Shown here piece by piece: positions 27,513 to 37,600 of a stretch of 56,459 nt of DNA (the first letter of the stretch is position 1; every line of letters starts with the position of its first letter). A program made the translations under genes and the position numbers. The notes under the pieces are model-generated. The model worked only from the letters and a program-made list of their open reading frames with translations. It did no database searches and had not been told where the DNA came from. Where the stretch lies: positions 1 through 56,459 of the forward strand of contig JACRKC010000079.1 in assembly GCA_016235555.1 (NCBI GenBank), read 5' to 3'. The stretch is from Verrucomicrobiota bacterium. Lineage in GTDB: Bacteria; Verrucomicrobiota; Verrucomicrobiia; Opitutales; Opitutaceae.

Positions 27513-30500
27513 TCAGAAGCTGACGGTGCTCGTGAACGTAAACTTCCGCGGATCGGGGTTCGTGAAGCTGTAGAGGAACTGCGTGCGCTTGTTGCCGGCG
27601 TTGAGCGCGTTGTCACCCACCGTGAAGTAGGCGTTGTTGCCCAAACCGCTGCGGCCCCAGATGGGGTCGAGCACGTCCAGCAGGTTGGTGACGTTGAGCT
27701 GAAAGCGCCAGTTATACTTCCCGATCCGGCGCGTGTAGTTTGCGCCCGCGGTGAGCGTGTTCTTCCAGTAGCCATCCGTCCACAGATAGTCGAACGCCGC
27801 CTCCGTGTTCTGTTTGGCGGTGGGAGTGGCCGCGTCGGGCAGGCCAAACTTCAGGCGCGCGTCGCGGCTGCCGCTCTTGATGTGCCCGCGATACTGCACG
27901 CCTGCCACCAGGCCCAGGCCCTTCAACGTGCCTTCGTTGAAACGATAGCGCCCGCTGAAGTTGATCCGGTGGCGCTCGGAACCGTCCTGCAACGTCCCCG
28001 TCGTCAGGCCATCGAGGCTGTTTTGGATGTTGGTCAGCGCGGTCTGGATGGTGCCGGTGGATCCGGCGGCGCCGGCCTGCAGTCCAAGCGGGCCGCGGCC
28101 GACCGCGCCCGCCCCGGTGGCAGCGTTGCCGACGCCAGCGTTCCACTCCGCGAGGTTGGCCGCGACGTAGATCTTCCGATCCTCGCTTTCCCGCACGACG
28201 TAGACGAGCGGGTGCGAATAGTTGGCCGAGAGGGTGATGTTACGCGTGGGATTCGCCGTCAGCTCGACTTCCCAGCCTTCCAGGCGACGCGAACTCGGAT
28301 CGGAGAAGCTGAAGGCCGTCGTCCGCAGGGCATCCGTGTAACCGAGGGCGAGCCAGATGTTCTGGATGTCCGTGCGGCTGCCGAAGCCCGCCGGATTGTC
28401 GATTTGATCGGTCTTGTAGTGAGAGACCGTGAGGTAGGCTTTGCCGCCGGGCACCGAATAGCGCAGTCCGAGATCCTTCGTGCGCGAGTGAGTCAGCGGG
28501 GGCTGGTTGCCATCGATGAGCGGGGCCGGCGCGCCGGTGCCGGGCGGCTGGGTGTTCTCGGCGAAGTTATAGACGAAGCCGAGGGGCGAGAGAAACGTCT
28601 TCAGCAGGCTCTCGTGCTTGAAATTGAACGGATAGAAAACGGTTCCAATGGCAGCGGAATGGACCCGCTCGGTGCGCTTGAAGTGGGCTCCGGCGACACC
28701 GTTGTAACCGAGGATCGTCGTGAAATTCGGTGCACCGTTGGTGCCGGGTAGGCCCGCGGCGATCGGGGAGAGCAGGTCGACGCCGACCTTGTCGAAGCTG
28801 ATGCTGCCGGTGATCGAGACCTGATTGTTGAAGAACGTGCTCTGCGAACTCAGGCCATAGTGATCGAGCGTGCGTTTGACGATGCCGCCGGCGGTGCCGT
28901 TGACGGCTCCACCGACGCCGCTCACATAGACCCACTTGCCCGCGCCCAGCGATTTGTTCGGATCCGTGAAGATCGGGGCCAGATCGGCGCGCGGATCATC
29001 CCAGTAGACGCGGTAGAAGAGGCGATTCGCGTTGTTGTAGGGATCGGCGCTGGCCGGATTGTCCGCGCGGCGCCAGGCTCGGGTCGTGTTCTCGGAGTTC
29101 GTCTCGCGGGTGCTGACGTTGACGCTGAACAGTTGCTTGTAATCCCACCACCGCGGCTTGACGAAACGATACGAGCCGATGGCGGAATACTCCTCGATCG
29201 CATCCTGGCTGTAGAGGTTGTTCTGCTCCACATCGGTGAACGGGCGCAGATACTTCGGATTAATCTGCCCATTCGGCTGCTTCAGGTTCACGTCGAGCAG
29301 GTAGTTGTTGGGGCTCGTATTCGACCAAATCGTATTATTGTCGAAGTTGTTTCGCGTGTATTTGCCCTGCAGGTAGAAATCGCCGAGGCGCTGGTCCACC
29401 ACGAGTTCGAGGGTGTCCTGATCGCGTCCCGCGATGTTATCCTTCGGCGCGAAGCTAAACCGCTTGTCGATGCTGGGGATGGCCGGGCGCCGCGACGGAA
29501 TGGCCTTCAGGAACGGATTGCCCAGATACGGAATGCGCAGATTGGCGATGGCCGCGCGGGTGCGGTAGTTATTGCCACCGTAGTCCTGCAGGTCCCGCGT
29601 CGCATAGTTGTAGATATACATTTGCGCCGCGTTGCCATTGAAGGCGCGGTTGAAATCAAGCCCGGCGGCATTGAGCTGGGCGGTGGTCAGCGCCGTGAGA
29701 TTGTCGAGGTTGACCGTCGATCCGTCCCACGCGAGCTGCGCGTCGCCGTTGGTGATGGACCAGAGATTATTCCAGTCGTTCATCCGCTCGTAGGACGCAT
29801 AGAAGTTCGTGTTGCGGGCGACCTTGGTGGTGGTGGTGACAGTCCACGCCTTCTTGAGCTTGTTCTCGCCGTTCTGGTAACCGGGGGCATTCTGGGCCAG
29901 GGCGTTGAACCGCACGCCAAAACGTCCCCAGCCCTGATTGTGGTCCAAGGTATGACGATAGCCGCTCCAAGTATCGGCCTGGAGACTCAGCGAAGTCGCC
30001 GTGCGATTGAGATTCGCCCGCTTGCTGGAACTGCCCTGTCGCCCACCCGGGCCGCCGTCGCCAAACATCGCGGTGTCCGGCCCGCGCTGGAATTCGAAGC
30101 GCTCGGTGTTGTAGCTGTCCGCGGCACCGAAGTTGATCGTGCCGTTGCGCGTCGGGAAATTATCGGTCGAGGGCGCGCCCCGGATGATGTTTTGATAAAC
30201 GCTCTCCGAAGTCGGGTTGGAGTTCGGCACCGGCGTGCCCAAGTCGACGCCGATCATCCAGCTGCCGGCGTCGTTCATGTTGGTGATGTTGAAGTCGTCC
30301 ATGAACTCCCGCGTCATGACCGAAATCGAGCCCGGCGTAATCGCGAGCGGCGTGTCGACGCGGCCGCCGGAGAGCGTGTTGCCGGCGGCGTAGCCGACGT
30401 CCTTGTCCATGTTCACCTCGAAGGGTGTGAGGCGCACGGTGCCACTGGCCTTGGCCAGGTCCGCCTCCATTTGCGCCAGCTCGGCCGGGTCGAGCTTGCC

Positions 30501-30647
30501 GTTCTTGTTCTTGTCGTATTTCGCGAGAGCCGCGGCATCGGGCGCGGACGAAGTCGCCTGCCCATGGAGCTGGGCAGCGACGATGATGCTCAATACCGTG
30601 GCCGCACGGCACACGAAGGTAGCCGCAGGTGAGGTGGCGGTGGTCAT
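27513..30647 (-). CDS. TonB-dependent receptor with N-terminal EF-hand
   Basis: A 1044-residue outer-membrane receptor. A signal peptide ends near residue 30 (LHGQA). Residues 45-56 form a canonical calcium EF-hand loop (D45, N47, N49, G50, L52, D53, E56), before the VRLTPFEVNMDKDVGY segment matching the first receptor. The plug follows (PGSISVMTREFMDDFNI, RFEFQRGPDTAMFGDGGPGG), then the barrel, ending KFTFTSTVSF. The barrel is larger than the first receptor's, so it probably takes a different ligand. It is divergent from the sensor kinase at 30963, which probably regulates it, and is followed by a weak terminator, an esterase and GH51. No SusD-like gene accompanies it. Confidence 0.93.
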   Translation of the reverse strand: MTTATSPAATFVCRAATVLSIIVAAQLHGQATSSAPDAAALAKYDKNKNGKLDPAELAQMEADLAKASGTVRLTPFEVNMDKDVGYAAGNTLSGGRVDTPLAITPGSISVMTREFMDDFNITNMNDAGSWMIGVDLGTPVPNSNPTSESVYQNIIRGAPSTDNFPTRNGTINFGAADSYNTERFEFQRGPDTAMFGDGGPGGRQGSSSKRANLNRTATSLSLQADTWSGYRHTLDHNQGWGRFGVRFNALAQNAPGYQNGENKLKKAWTVTTTTKVARNTNFYASYERMNDWNNLWSITNGDAQLAWDGSTVNLDNLTALTTAQLNAAGLDFNRAFNGNAAQMYIYNYATRDLQDYGGNNYRTRAAIANLRIPYLGNPFLKAIPSRRPAIPSIDKRFSFAPKDNIAGRDQDTLELVVDQRLGDFYLQGKYTRNNFDNNTIWSNTSPNNYLLDVNLKQPNGQINPKYLRPFTDVEQNNLYSQDAIEEYSAIGSYRFVKPRWWDYKQLFSVNVSTRETNSENTTRAWRRADNPASADPYNNANRLFYRVYWDDPRADLAPIFTDPNKSLGAGKWVYVSGVGGAVNGTAGGIVKRTLDHYGLSSQSTFFNNQVSITGSISFDKVGVDLLSPIAAGLPGTNGAPNFTTILGYNGVAGAHFKRTERVHSAAIGTVFYPFNFKHESLLKTFLSPLGFVYNFAENTQPPGTGAPAPLIDGNQPPLTHSRTKDLGLRYSVPGGKAYLTVSHYKTDQIDNPAGFGSRTDIQNIWLALGYTDALRTTAFSFSDPSSRRLEGWEVELTANPTRNITLSANYSHPLVYVVRESEDRKIYVAANLAEWNAGVGNAATGAGAVGRGPLGLQAGAAGSTGTIQTALTNIQNSLDGLTTGTLQDGSERHRINFSGRYRFNEGTLKGLGLVAGVQYRGHIKSGSRDARLKFGLPDAATPTAKQNTEAAFDYLWTDGYWKNTLTAGANYTRRIGKYNWRFQLNVTNLLDVLDPIWGRSGLGNNAYFTVGDNALNAGNKRTQFLYSFTNPDPRKFTFTSTVSF

Positions 30648-30962
30648 TTTGTTGGGTGGGAACAGAGCGATCCGATCACGTCGTCGAGTTCACGCGGCAA
30701 AAGCAGATCGTCGCGGACCATCGGGGCGTGGCGGCGCAGTGGGTCGGGGTTGGGTTTGATTGACGGAACGGGGGGAGAACGCGGCCGGACCCAGCGACGG
30801 GAACAGCGTCTGGGTGGCGCAGAACAGGCGCGATGCGTTCGTCCCGAGCAAATGAACATTGGTGCTAGGCTCGGGTATTCCTTTAGTCATAGTCGTCGCG
30901 AGTTGCTTCGCGTCGCTGCGTCCCTCCACTGTGGCTCCGAAGCCGGACAGGAAACCCCACTC
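30648..30962. other. Divergent promoter region between TonB receptor and sensor kinase
   Basis: About 315 bases. The kinase frame stays open through part of it, but codons from ATG 30852 onward end mostly in T or A (ATT GGT GCT, then TTT AGT CAT AGT CGT), unlike the GC-ending codons of real genes here, so I treat it as non-coding. TTGGTG at 30859 and TTTAGT at 30882, 17 bases apart, form a weak promoter-like pair toward the kinase. No clear operator is visible. Confidence 0.4.
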
Positions 30963-33900
30963 GTGAATTCCCCGACCCGCAGAGTCCGTTTCGACGGAGC
31001 CAGCCGTGTGGCCGCGTTGAGCCGCTGCGCGACCGCAATCGTCGGGCTCGGCCTGGTCTTGGCGTGGGAGATGGCGGCGGCGCCGATCAACACCGCCGTG
31101 CGCGGTCTGCCGTTCTCGCGCACCTACTCGCTCGAAGACGTGGGTTACGTGCCACGCGGCTCGCGCCTCAATTTCGATTCGTTCGGCCGCATCGCGGTGA
31201 TTCACGACGGCGTTTACGCCGTGCTGAACGACACGATGTGGCTCAACGTCGCCGACGCCACCGGCCCGGGCGCGAAGCCCATGGCCGAAGTCGTGCACAC
31301 CGGTTACGGGCGCTGCTACTACGGCGGGCGCGCCTCGTGGGGCATCGCGGAATTCGGTCCCGACGGTAATCTCCACGCCAAGCCGCTCGTGCCGCCGGAT
31401 CCACCCGCGTGGACGCGCACGACGACATTCGACGAAGTCACCGTCACGAGTGACGGCGTGTATTTCTCGAGCCGCAGCGGCGTGGTCTTTTGGGATTTTG
31501 CCCGGAAGGAGTGCCAGCTCCATGAATTCGCCCGCCTCGCCCGAGTCTTCGCGATCGGCAACAAGGTCTTCGTCTCCTCGGCGGGGCGGCCGCTGCATTA
31601 CATCGATGTGAAGGCCCGCACGTTGAGCGCGAGCCCCGGCACCGTGCTCGATGGCGCGCCGCTCAATCAGGCGGTGCCATTGGACGCGGGCCGCGCGCTG
31701 GTCTCCTTTCTCGATGGGCGGATGTTCGTATTCGACGGACAGAACGCCGTGCCGTGGGCCGGCGAAGGTGCGGCGGGCGTGCAAGGGCGCGTCTCGGCGC
31801 TGCGCCATCTCGTCGACGGCAACATCGCGCTCGCGATCAGCCGGAAGGGACTGTTTGTCCTTTCACCCGACGGCGCCGTGCTGTCGGCGCTCACGGCGCC
31901 GCAATACCATCAAGTCGCCAGCATCGCGAGCCGCGAGAGCGGGGTCTTGTGGGTGCTGACGGAGGATTCGATCGAGAAGATTTTGTATGCGGGTGGGCTC
32001 ACCTCGTTCGGCCAGCGGCAGGGCGTGACACTGCGCTGGCCGGTCGTCGCCAAATGCCGGGAGCGGACTTTTGTCGCGTCGGCGCGCGTGCTCTACGAGG
32101 CGGTTGCCACGACGCCGGGTGCAGCGGCACAATTCGAGCGAGTCGAGCCGCAGCCGCCGGGCGGCGCAGTGTCACTCGCGGCGGCCGGCTCGCATTTGCT
32201 GGTGGGCAACAGCTCGGAGATCTTCGAGATCTCCGCCGATGGCCGCATGCCGAGCATCGCCCGCCTCCGCGATCTCGGGCATCTGGTGATGACCGACGAA
32301 AATCACTGCTTTGCGATCGGCGCGTCCGAAATCGCGCTGCTCGAGTGGGACGGGGCGCGGTGGTTTGAGCCCGTCCCGCGCATCCCGGGCCTGCCGCATC
32401 CCTACGGCGTCCATCGTCTCGCCCGCTCGGTGTGGATTGAGATGAGCGGCGACGGCGTCGCGCGCGTGTCGCGGAAGGGCGACCGGCTCGACCTGATGGT
32501 TCTGCGCAATGAATCCTGGACCAAGGCGCTGTGGGTGAATGTCGGCGTCGTCGGCGACACGGTCGTGCTCAGCCCGATCCGCGAAGCGCGGCGGTTCTTC
32601 GATGAGAAGACGGAGACGTGGTGCGAGCGCCCTCAACTGGCGCGGTTGCTCGAAAGCTCGACGCGCTGGTTGTCGCGCGCCTGGCAAGACGAGACCGGCA
32701 CGATCTGGGGCGCGCACAGCGAAGGCCTCGTGCGCTTCACGCCGCACGGCGAGGAATACGTGCCCGATTCATCGTCCTACGATCTCATCAACGATCGCTA
32801 CCCCATCGTGAATGTTCTGCCGGGAAACGATATCTGGGTGACCGCGAGCCGCTCGTTGCACCACGTGGAGCAAGTGTCGGCGCCGATGGCGCAATCGCAT
32901 GCGGAGCCCGTGCTCGTTTCGCTGACCGACACGCGGCGCAACGTCGAACTGCTCGCGAAGCGGGTGCAGCGCGAGCCGCTGCAGCTCGACTACGCACAAA
33001 ACAGCCTGACGTTCCGCTTTTTCGCCGGCAGCTACGCGTGGCGCCGCGCCCCCGTCTACGAATACAAACTGAACGCCGCCGATCCGTGGACGACGCTCGA
33101 GACGGGCTCGCTGCTGCCGCTGCCCGGCCTGCGCGACGGTAAATACAATCTCCAGGTGCGCGCCGCCGAAGACCGAGCGGAGCCGGGACCGCCGATGGTG
33201 TTTGCGTTCGAGATTTTGCCGCCGTGGCACCGCACGTGGCCGGCCTACACCGTGTATGTGTCGGCGCTGCTGCTCGGCGTGTTCGGCATCACGCGCTGGT
33301 CCGGCCACCTCACGCGCCGGCGCAACCGCGTGCTCGAACAACTCGTGCAGGACCGCACGGGCCAGCTCGAGACCGCGATGACCAAGCTTAACGAGGAAAC
33401 GCGCAGCTCCGCGACCCTCGCCGAGCGCGATCGGCTGGCCGGGGAGATTCACGACAGCGTGCAGCAGGGCCTCAGCGGCGCGATCCTCCAGCTCGACACC
33501 ACGCTGAAATCGCCCGCAATCGCCGGCGATCTCCGGACGCGGCTGAACGTCGTGCGCAACATGGTTTCCTACGCGCGCCAGGAAGTGCAGCACGCCGTGT
33601 GGGACATGAACTCGCCGCTGCTCGAGGGCAACGATCTCGGCGAAGCGCTGCGCAAGCTCACGACCTTCACCGCGTCGAGCACCGTGATCCCGACCGTCGC
33701 GATCTCCGGGACGCCGCTCGCGCTCCCGCGCGTCACGACGCATCACCTGCTCCGCGTTGCACAGGAAGCGACCACGAACGCCGTGCGCCACGCCTCAGCG
33801 CACCGCATCGAGATCGCGCTCACTTACCAGCCCGACTCCGTCTCGCTGACGATTTCCGACGACGGGGTCGGTTTCGATCCGGACGGCACGCTCAATCAGC

Positions 33901-34067
33901 AAGGACATTTCGGCCTGCGCGGCATGCGCGGCCGGGTGAAGAAATTCGCGGGCGAACTCACCATCCGGAGCAAGCCAGGCGAAGGCACGGTCATTCACGT
34001 CCGCGTGCCACTGAGTTCTCCTCCCTCCGAACCGCCTCCCCATGCAGAAGGTCACCACCCCCTCTAA
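30963..34067 (+). CDS. Sensor histidine kinase: beta-propeller, Y_Y_Y, HisKA_3, HATPase
   Basis: A 1034-residue membrane kinase of the NarL-partner type. A signal peptide or anchor precedes a large periplasmic propeller with two-component-propeller-like strands (GVLWVLTEDSIEKI, GTIWGAHSEGLVRF, NDIWVTASRSLHHV), a Y_Y_Y domain (NSLTFRFFAGSYAWRRAPVYE), one transmembrane segment near 762-778, a HisKA_3 dimerisation domain with H830 in AGEIHDSVQQG, and a HATPase with N-box ATTNAVRHAS and G-box SDDGVGFDPD. GTG 30963 is preferred because codon use upstream is non-coding and AGGA precedes it; ATG 30852 is possible. It overlaps its regulator gene by 26 bases. The layout resembles the sensor half of Bacteroidetes hybrid systems, probably sensing oligosaccharides. 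Confidence 0.92.
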   Translation: MNSPTRRVRFDGASRVAALSRCATAIVGLGLVLAWEMAAAPINTAVRGLPFSRTYSLEDVGYVPRGSRLNFDSFGRIAVIHDGVYAVLNDTMWLNVADATGPGAKPMAEVVHTGYGRCYYGGRASWGIAEFGPDGNLHAKPLVPPDPPAWTRTTTFDEVTVTSDGVYFSSRSGVVFWDFARKECQLHEFARLARVFAIGNKVFVSSAGRPLHYIDVKARTLSASPGTVLDGAPLNQAVPLDAGRALVSFLDGRMFVFDGQNAVPWAGEGAAGVQGRVSALRHLVDGNIALAISRKGLFVLSPDGAVLSALTAPQYHQVASIASRESGVLWVLTEDSIEKILYAGGLTSFGQRQGVTLRWPVVAKCRERTFVASARVLYEAVATTPGAAAQFERVEPQPPGGAVSLAAAGSHLLVGNSSEIFEISADGRMPSIARLRDLGHLVMTDENHCFAIGASEIALLEWDGARWFEPVPRIPGLPHPYGVHRLARSVWIEMSGDGVARVSRKGDRLDLMVLRNESWTKALWVNVGVVGDTVVLSPIREARRFFDEKTETWCERPQLARLLESSTRWLSRAWQDETGTIWGAHSEGLVRFTPHGEEYVPDSSSYDLINDRYPIVNVLPGNDIWVTASRSLHHVEQVSAPMAQSHAEPVLVSLTDTRRNVELLAKRVQREPLQLDYAQNSLTFRFFAGSYAWRRAPVYEYKLNAADPWTTLETGSLLPLPGLRDGKYNLQVRAAEDRAEPGPPMVFAFEILPPWHRTWPAYTVYVSALLLGVFGITRWSGHLTRRRNRVLEQLVQDRTGQLETAMTKLNEETRSSATLAERDRLAGEIHDSVQQGLSGAILQLDTTLKSPAIAGDLRTRLNVVRNMVSYARQEVQHAVWDMNSPLLEGNDLGEALRKLTTFTASSTVIPTVAISGTPLALPRVTTHHLLRVAQEATTNAVRHASAHRIEIALTYQPDSVSLTISDDGVGFDPDGTLNQQGHFGLRGMRGRVKKFAGELTIRSKPGEGTVIHVRVPLSSPPSEPPPHAEGHHPL

Positions 34068-34683
34068 GAGACTTCGGATTCTGCTCGTCGATGACCACAT
34101 GGTCATCCGCATGGGCCTCATGACCGCAGCGAGCGATGCCGCCGACATGGAGGTCGTCGCCGACGTCGAGAACGGCCAGGATGCGATCGAGGCCTTTCGG
34201 AAGCACCGCCCTGACATCGTCGTGCTCGACCTTCGCCTGCAGGGCATGAACGGCATCGAAACCCTGCGCGCGTTGCGCGAAGAATTCAAAAACGTCCGCG
34301 CGCTGATCTTCAGCAACTACGCGAAGGGCGAGGAAGTTTTCCAGGCGATGAAAGCCGGCGCGTCGGGCTTCGTGTTGAAGGAAATGCCGCTCGATCGCCT
34401 GCTCGAGGCGATCCGGGTCGTGCATCGTGGCGAGCAATATATGCCGGCGGAAATCGCGATGCGGGTCGGCGAGCGGTTGCTGGCCCAGCTCTCTCCGCGC
34501 GAAGTCGAAGTCGTGCATTTGCTCGCGCGCGGGATGAGCAACAAGGAGATCGGCGCGAAGCTCGGCGTGGTCGAGGGCACGGTGAAGATTCATATCACGA
34601 GCATCTTCAGCAAACTCGGCGTCTCCGATCGCACCCAGGCGCTGATCGAGGCGGTGAAGCGCGGGATCGTGCAGATCGATTGA
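34042..34683 (+). CDS. NarL/FixJ-family response regulator
   Basis: A 213-residue regulator: a receiver domain with the acidic pair in LLVDDH, phospho-acceptor D63 in VVLDLRLQGMNG and Lys in FVLKEMP, then a LuxR-type helix-turn-helix (LSPREVEVVHLLARGMSNKEI, KIHITSIFSKLGV). It overlaps the 3' end of the kinase gene by 26 bases, so it is its cognate partner. Probable targets are the promoters of the TonB receptors and glycoside hydrolase genes around it (inference). It converges with the helix/propeller gene, with only 13 bases between stops. Confidence 0.95.
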   Translation: MQKVTTPSKRLRILLVDDHMVIRMGLMTAASDAADMEVVADVENGQDAIEAFRKHRPDIVVLDLRLQGMNGIETLRALREEFKNVRALIFSNYAKGEEVFQAMKAGASGFVLKEMPLDRLLEAIRVVHRGEQYMPAEIAMRVGERLLAQLSPREVEVVHLLARGMSNKEIGAKLGVVEGTVKIHITSIFSKLGVSDRTQALIEAVKRGIVQID

Positions 34684-34696
34684 CGCGCGGGCGCCG

Positions 34697-37600
34697 CTAC
34701 TGTCCCGGCGCCGCGGTGCGAATCGCGTAGAGCGCGCCGCGGGCGCCGATGAAGAGCGTCTGGCGATCGGACCCGCCGAACGCGAGACTGGCCGGGCGTT
34801 CGGGCAACTCGATCACCCCGATTTCCTTTCCGGTGCGGTCGTAGATCCAAACTTGATCGCTGGCCAGATAGACGTTTCCGGCGCGGTCGGCGACGACGGA
34901 CGTGCCGCCGCGCTCGGCGAAAACTGTCGCCGTGAGCGAGCGGTAGCTTGCGAGGGTTGCGAGGTAGGTGCGGCCGTCGTCCTCACTCGTGAGGTAGTGC
35001 GCCGTGCCGGGCTTGAACGCGGCGAGCTGCGAGCTTTGGAGGTTCGGACGCCACGTGCCGCCCGCCATGATCGCGGTTTTCGTTTCCGGCGCGTAGAAAT
35101 AAGCGCGGGGCTCGTCGGTCACGCGACTGATGAAGGCCGTGTTGCTCCCGCGGCGGAACAGGAAACCGCGGCGCTCGATCATGTCCTGCATCACCCACCA
35201 CTGGTTGTGCAGGCCGACGGGGAGGAGCAGCGTGGTGTCGGGCGCGACCTCCGCGGTCTCAGCCACGGTTTCAGCCGCGCCCGTGCCGTCGGTTTTGATC
35301 CGGTAGACCGTCTTTTCGTTGGCGATCGCGAGCAGGTGCGATGGCGCCACGAAGCCGAGCACCTGCGGCTGGCCGGGTATTTCTGCGAGGAGGTCGACCT
35401 TTTTCGCCGCTTCGTTCCAACGGAAAATCTTCTTGTTGGCGGCATCGGAGAAATAGAGTTCGCCGGCGGTGCCGACGGTCAGGCCCGAGGCGTTGCTGAA
35501 GCCGGATGCGAGTTGAGTGAGCGCGGCGCCCGGGGCGAAGACCGCCGGCAAGGGCCGCGCGACCGCGGTCGGCATTTCGCGATTTACGGTGAAGCGCGTG
35601 AAGAAATGCGGCCGCACCGCGGCGCCGCTCCCTTCCTCCAGCACGGCATGATCGAACGCGAGGCGCGTCTGGCTGAACACCTTCATGTTCTCGAATGCGA
35701 TGCGATCCGAGCGGCGGACAATGGCCGCGTGCGTCTTCGGCAGCACGTTGCGCGAGACACGATACATGTAGGTGTTGGCGAAGAGCAGGTCCGACGAATC
35801 CTGGATGTCGATCGCGTAGGCTTCGGCGCCGGCGGGATTTTCCTCCTCGGTCTGGAGCGCGTAAATTTCCCAGTTCCGCACGTTGTGGAACTGCGTCTCG
35901 ATCCGCGCGTGATGCTCGACCGACATCTGATAAATCTTGCAGGGCGTGGAGGTGTTCTCGACGCGCAGGCCGACCTTGCCGTTGGTGTCGTGCGGCCAGT
36001 TGCCGCGGAAGATGCCGCCGCCGCCATCCTTCACGAGGAGATCGGCGGCCTGGGTGTTGCTGTAGCTCGGGCCGCGGCCGAAGCCGCCGGGTGGAGGCGC
36101 CGGTGGCGTCGCGGGCGCGCCGCCCGTCGCGCCGGTGGCGCCACGCCCGGCCAAACCGGGACCGCGGCCGCCGAAAAATCCGCCGCCGCCACGCACGGGA
36201 AACGACACGTCGTCGAGCATCGACGCCGGCCCGGCCAGCCAGATCACGCCGGCCGCGCGCGGATTCCGCACGCCGGTGGCGACGGCCAGCGAGCTGATGA
36301 TATTCCGCCCGCTGCGCGGCGCTACGACCACGCCGATCGGATCGCCTTCGCCTGCGAAACCCTCCGAGCCGTCGAGCAGCGCGATCTGTGTGTTGCCGGG
36401 GTTGAGGCCGATGAGCGCGGTGTCGGGCTTGAGCGTCAGCGAGCCGCTCACGCGGTAGATGCCGCTCGGGAAAAAGAGCGCCGCGTGCCGCTCGATCGCG
36501 GTGCGCAGCGCGGCGGTGTCGTCCGTCGTGCCGTCGCCCTTCGCGCCGAGCGAGCGGACGTTGATCCACTGCGCCATGGGTGGCAGCGGGGGAATGTCGC
36601 TCGCGACGGCGGGCGCGGGTTGCGCGCGCGCGCGCTCGCGGTGGCGCAGATGAATGCCGGCGTCGCGGCCGTCCGCGCCGATTTCGAGGCCCAGCGAAAA
36701 ATGCTCCATCACGTAGTGCGGCGCCGGCGCGTCGACCGGCGGATCGCCGGCGAAAAAGTGCGGGACATTGGTGCAGGCGATATTGGTGAGCGTGACGGCG
36801 GAGTGGGCGTTGCGCCAGTTGCCCGCGGCGAACGCAGCGTCGCGGATGTTTTCCAGTTGCAGGTCGCGCGCGTAGAGTTGCTCGACTTCGCCGGGGGCGA
36901 TTTGGAGCGCGACCGGTGTGTTGGAAATTTTCACGCGCACGAGCGTCATGCCCGCCTCCATCGTCTGGATGGCGGCGGTGCGCTGGCCGTCGAACGAGGA
37001 GTCCATCAGCAGGAACTGCCACACCGGCGCCGTGCGCTTGGTGATGATGCCGTATTGGCCGCCGTGCACGTGGATGTCGCTCGCCTGGTTGCCGATGTCC
37101 TCGAGGGCGGCGCGGGCCGAGCCGACGCGAAAATCCATGTGCGTGAGCGCGCTGTGCTGTGCGACGTGAAACCGCACCGCGATCGCGGCGGGATTGCCGT
37201 CCTGCAGCTCGAAGTTGATGTTGCTCATCCCGCTGTAGAACGTGAACTCGCTCGCATCCACGATCGGGCCGCCCTCCGGCGGGCGGTTATCGGCGAAGTG
37301 GATCAGGTAACGGCCGGTGCCCGACTGAAAACCCGGCGTGTCGCGGCCGAGGACGAACACCGGGCGCGTCGCCCCATAGCCGATGAGGCGGATGCCCTGC
37401 CAGACGCGCACAGTTTTGCCGAGCCGGTAGCGGCCCGCGGGGATCAGCACGACGCCGATGCGGGTTGTTTCCTGCACGCGGTTGACGGCGGCCTGCAACG
37501 CGTCGGCATCGTCGCCCGCGCCGTCGGCGTGCGCGCCGAACGCCTCCGTCGTGAAATCCACCGCGCGGGGATCGTCGGGGCGCTGCGGGAAAAACGATTG

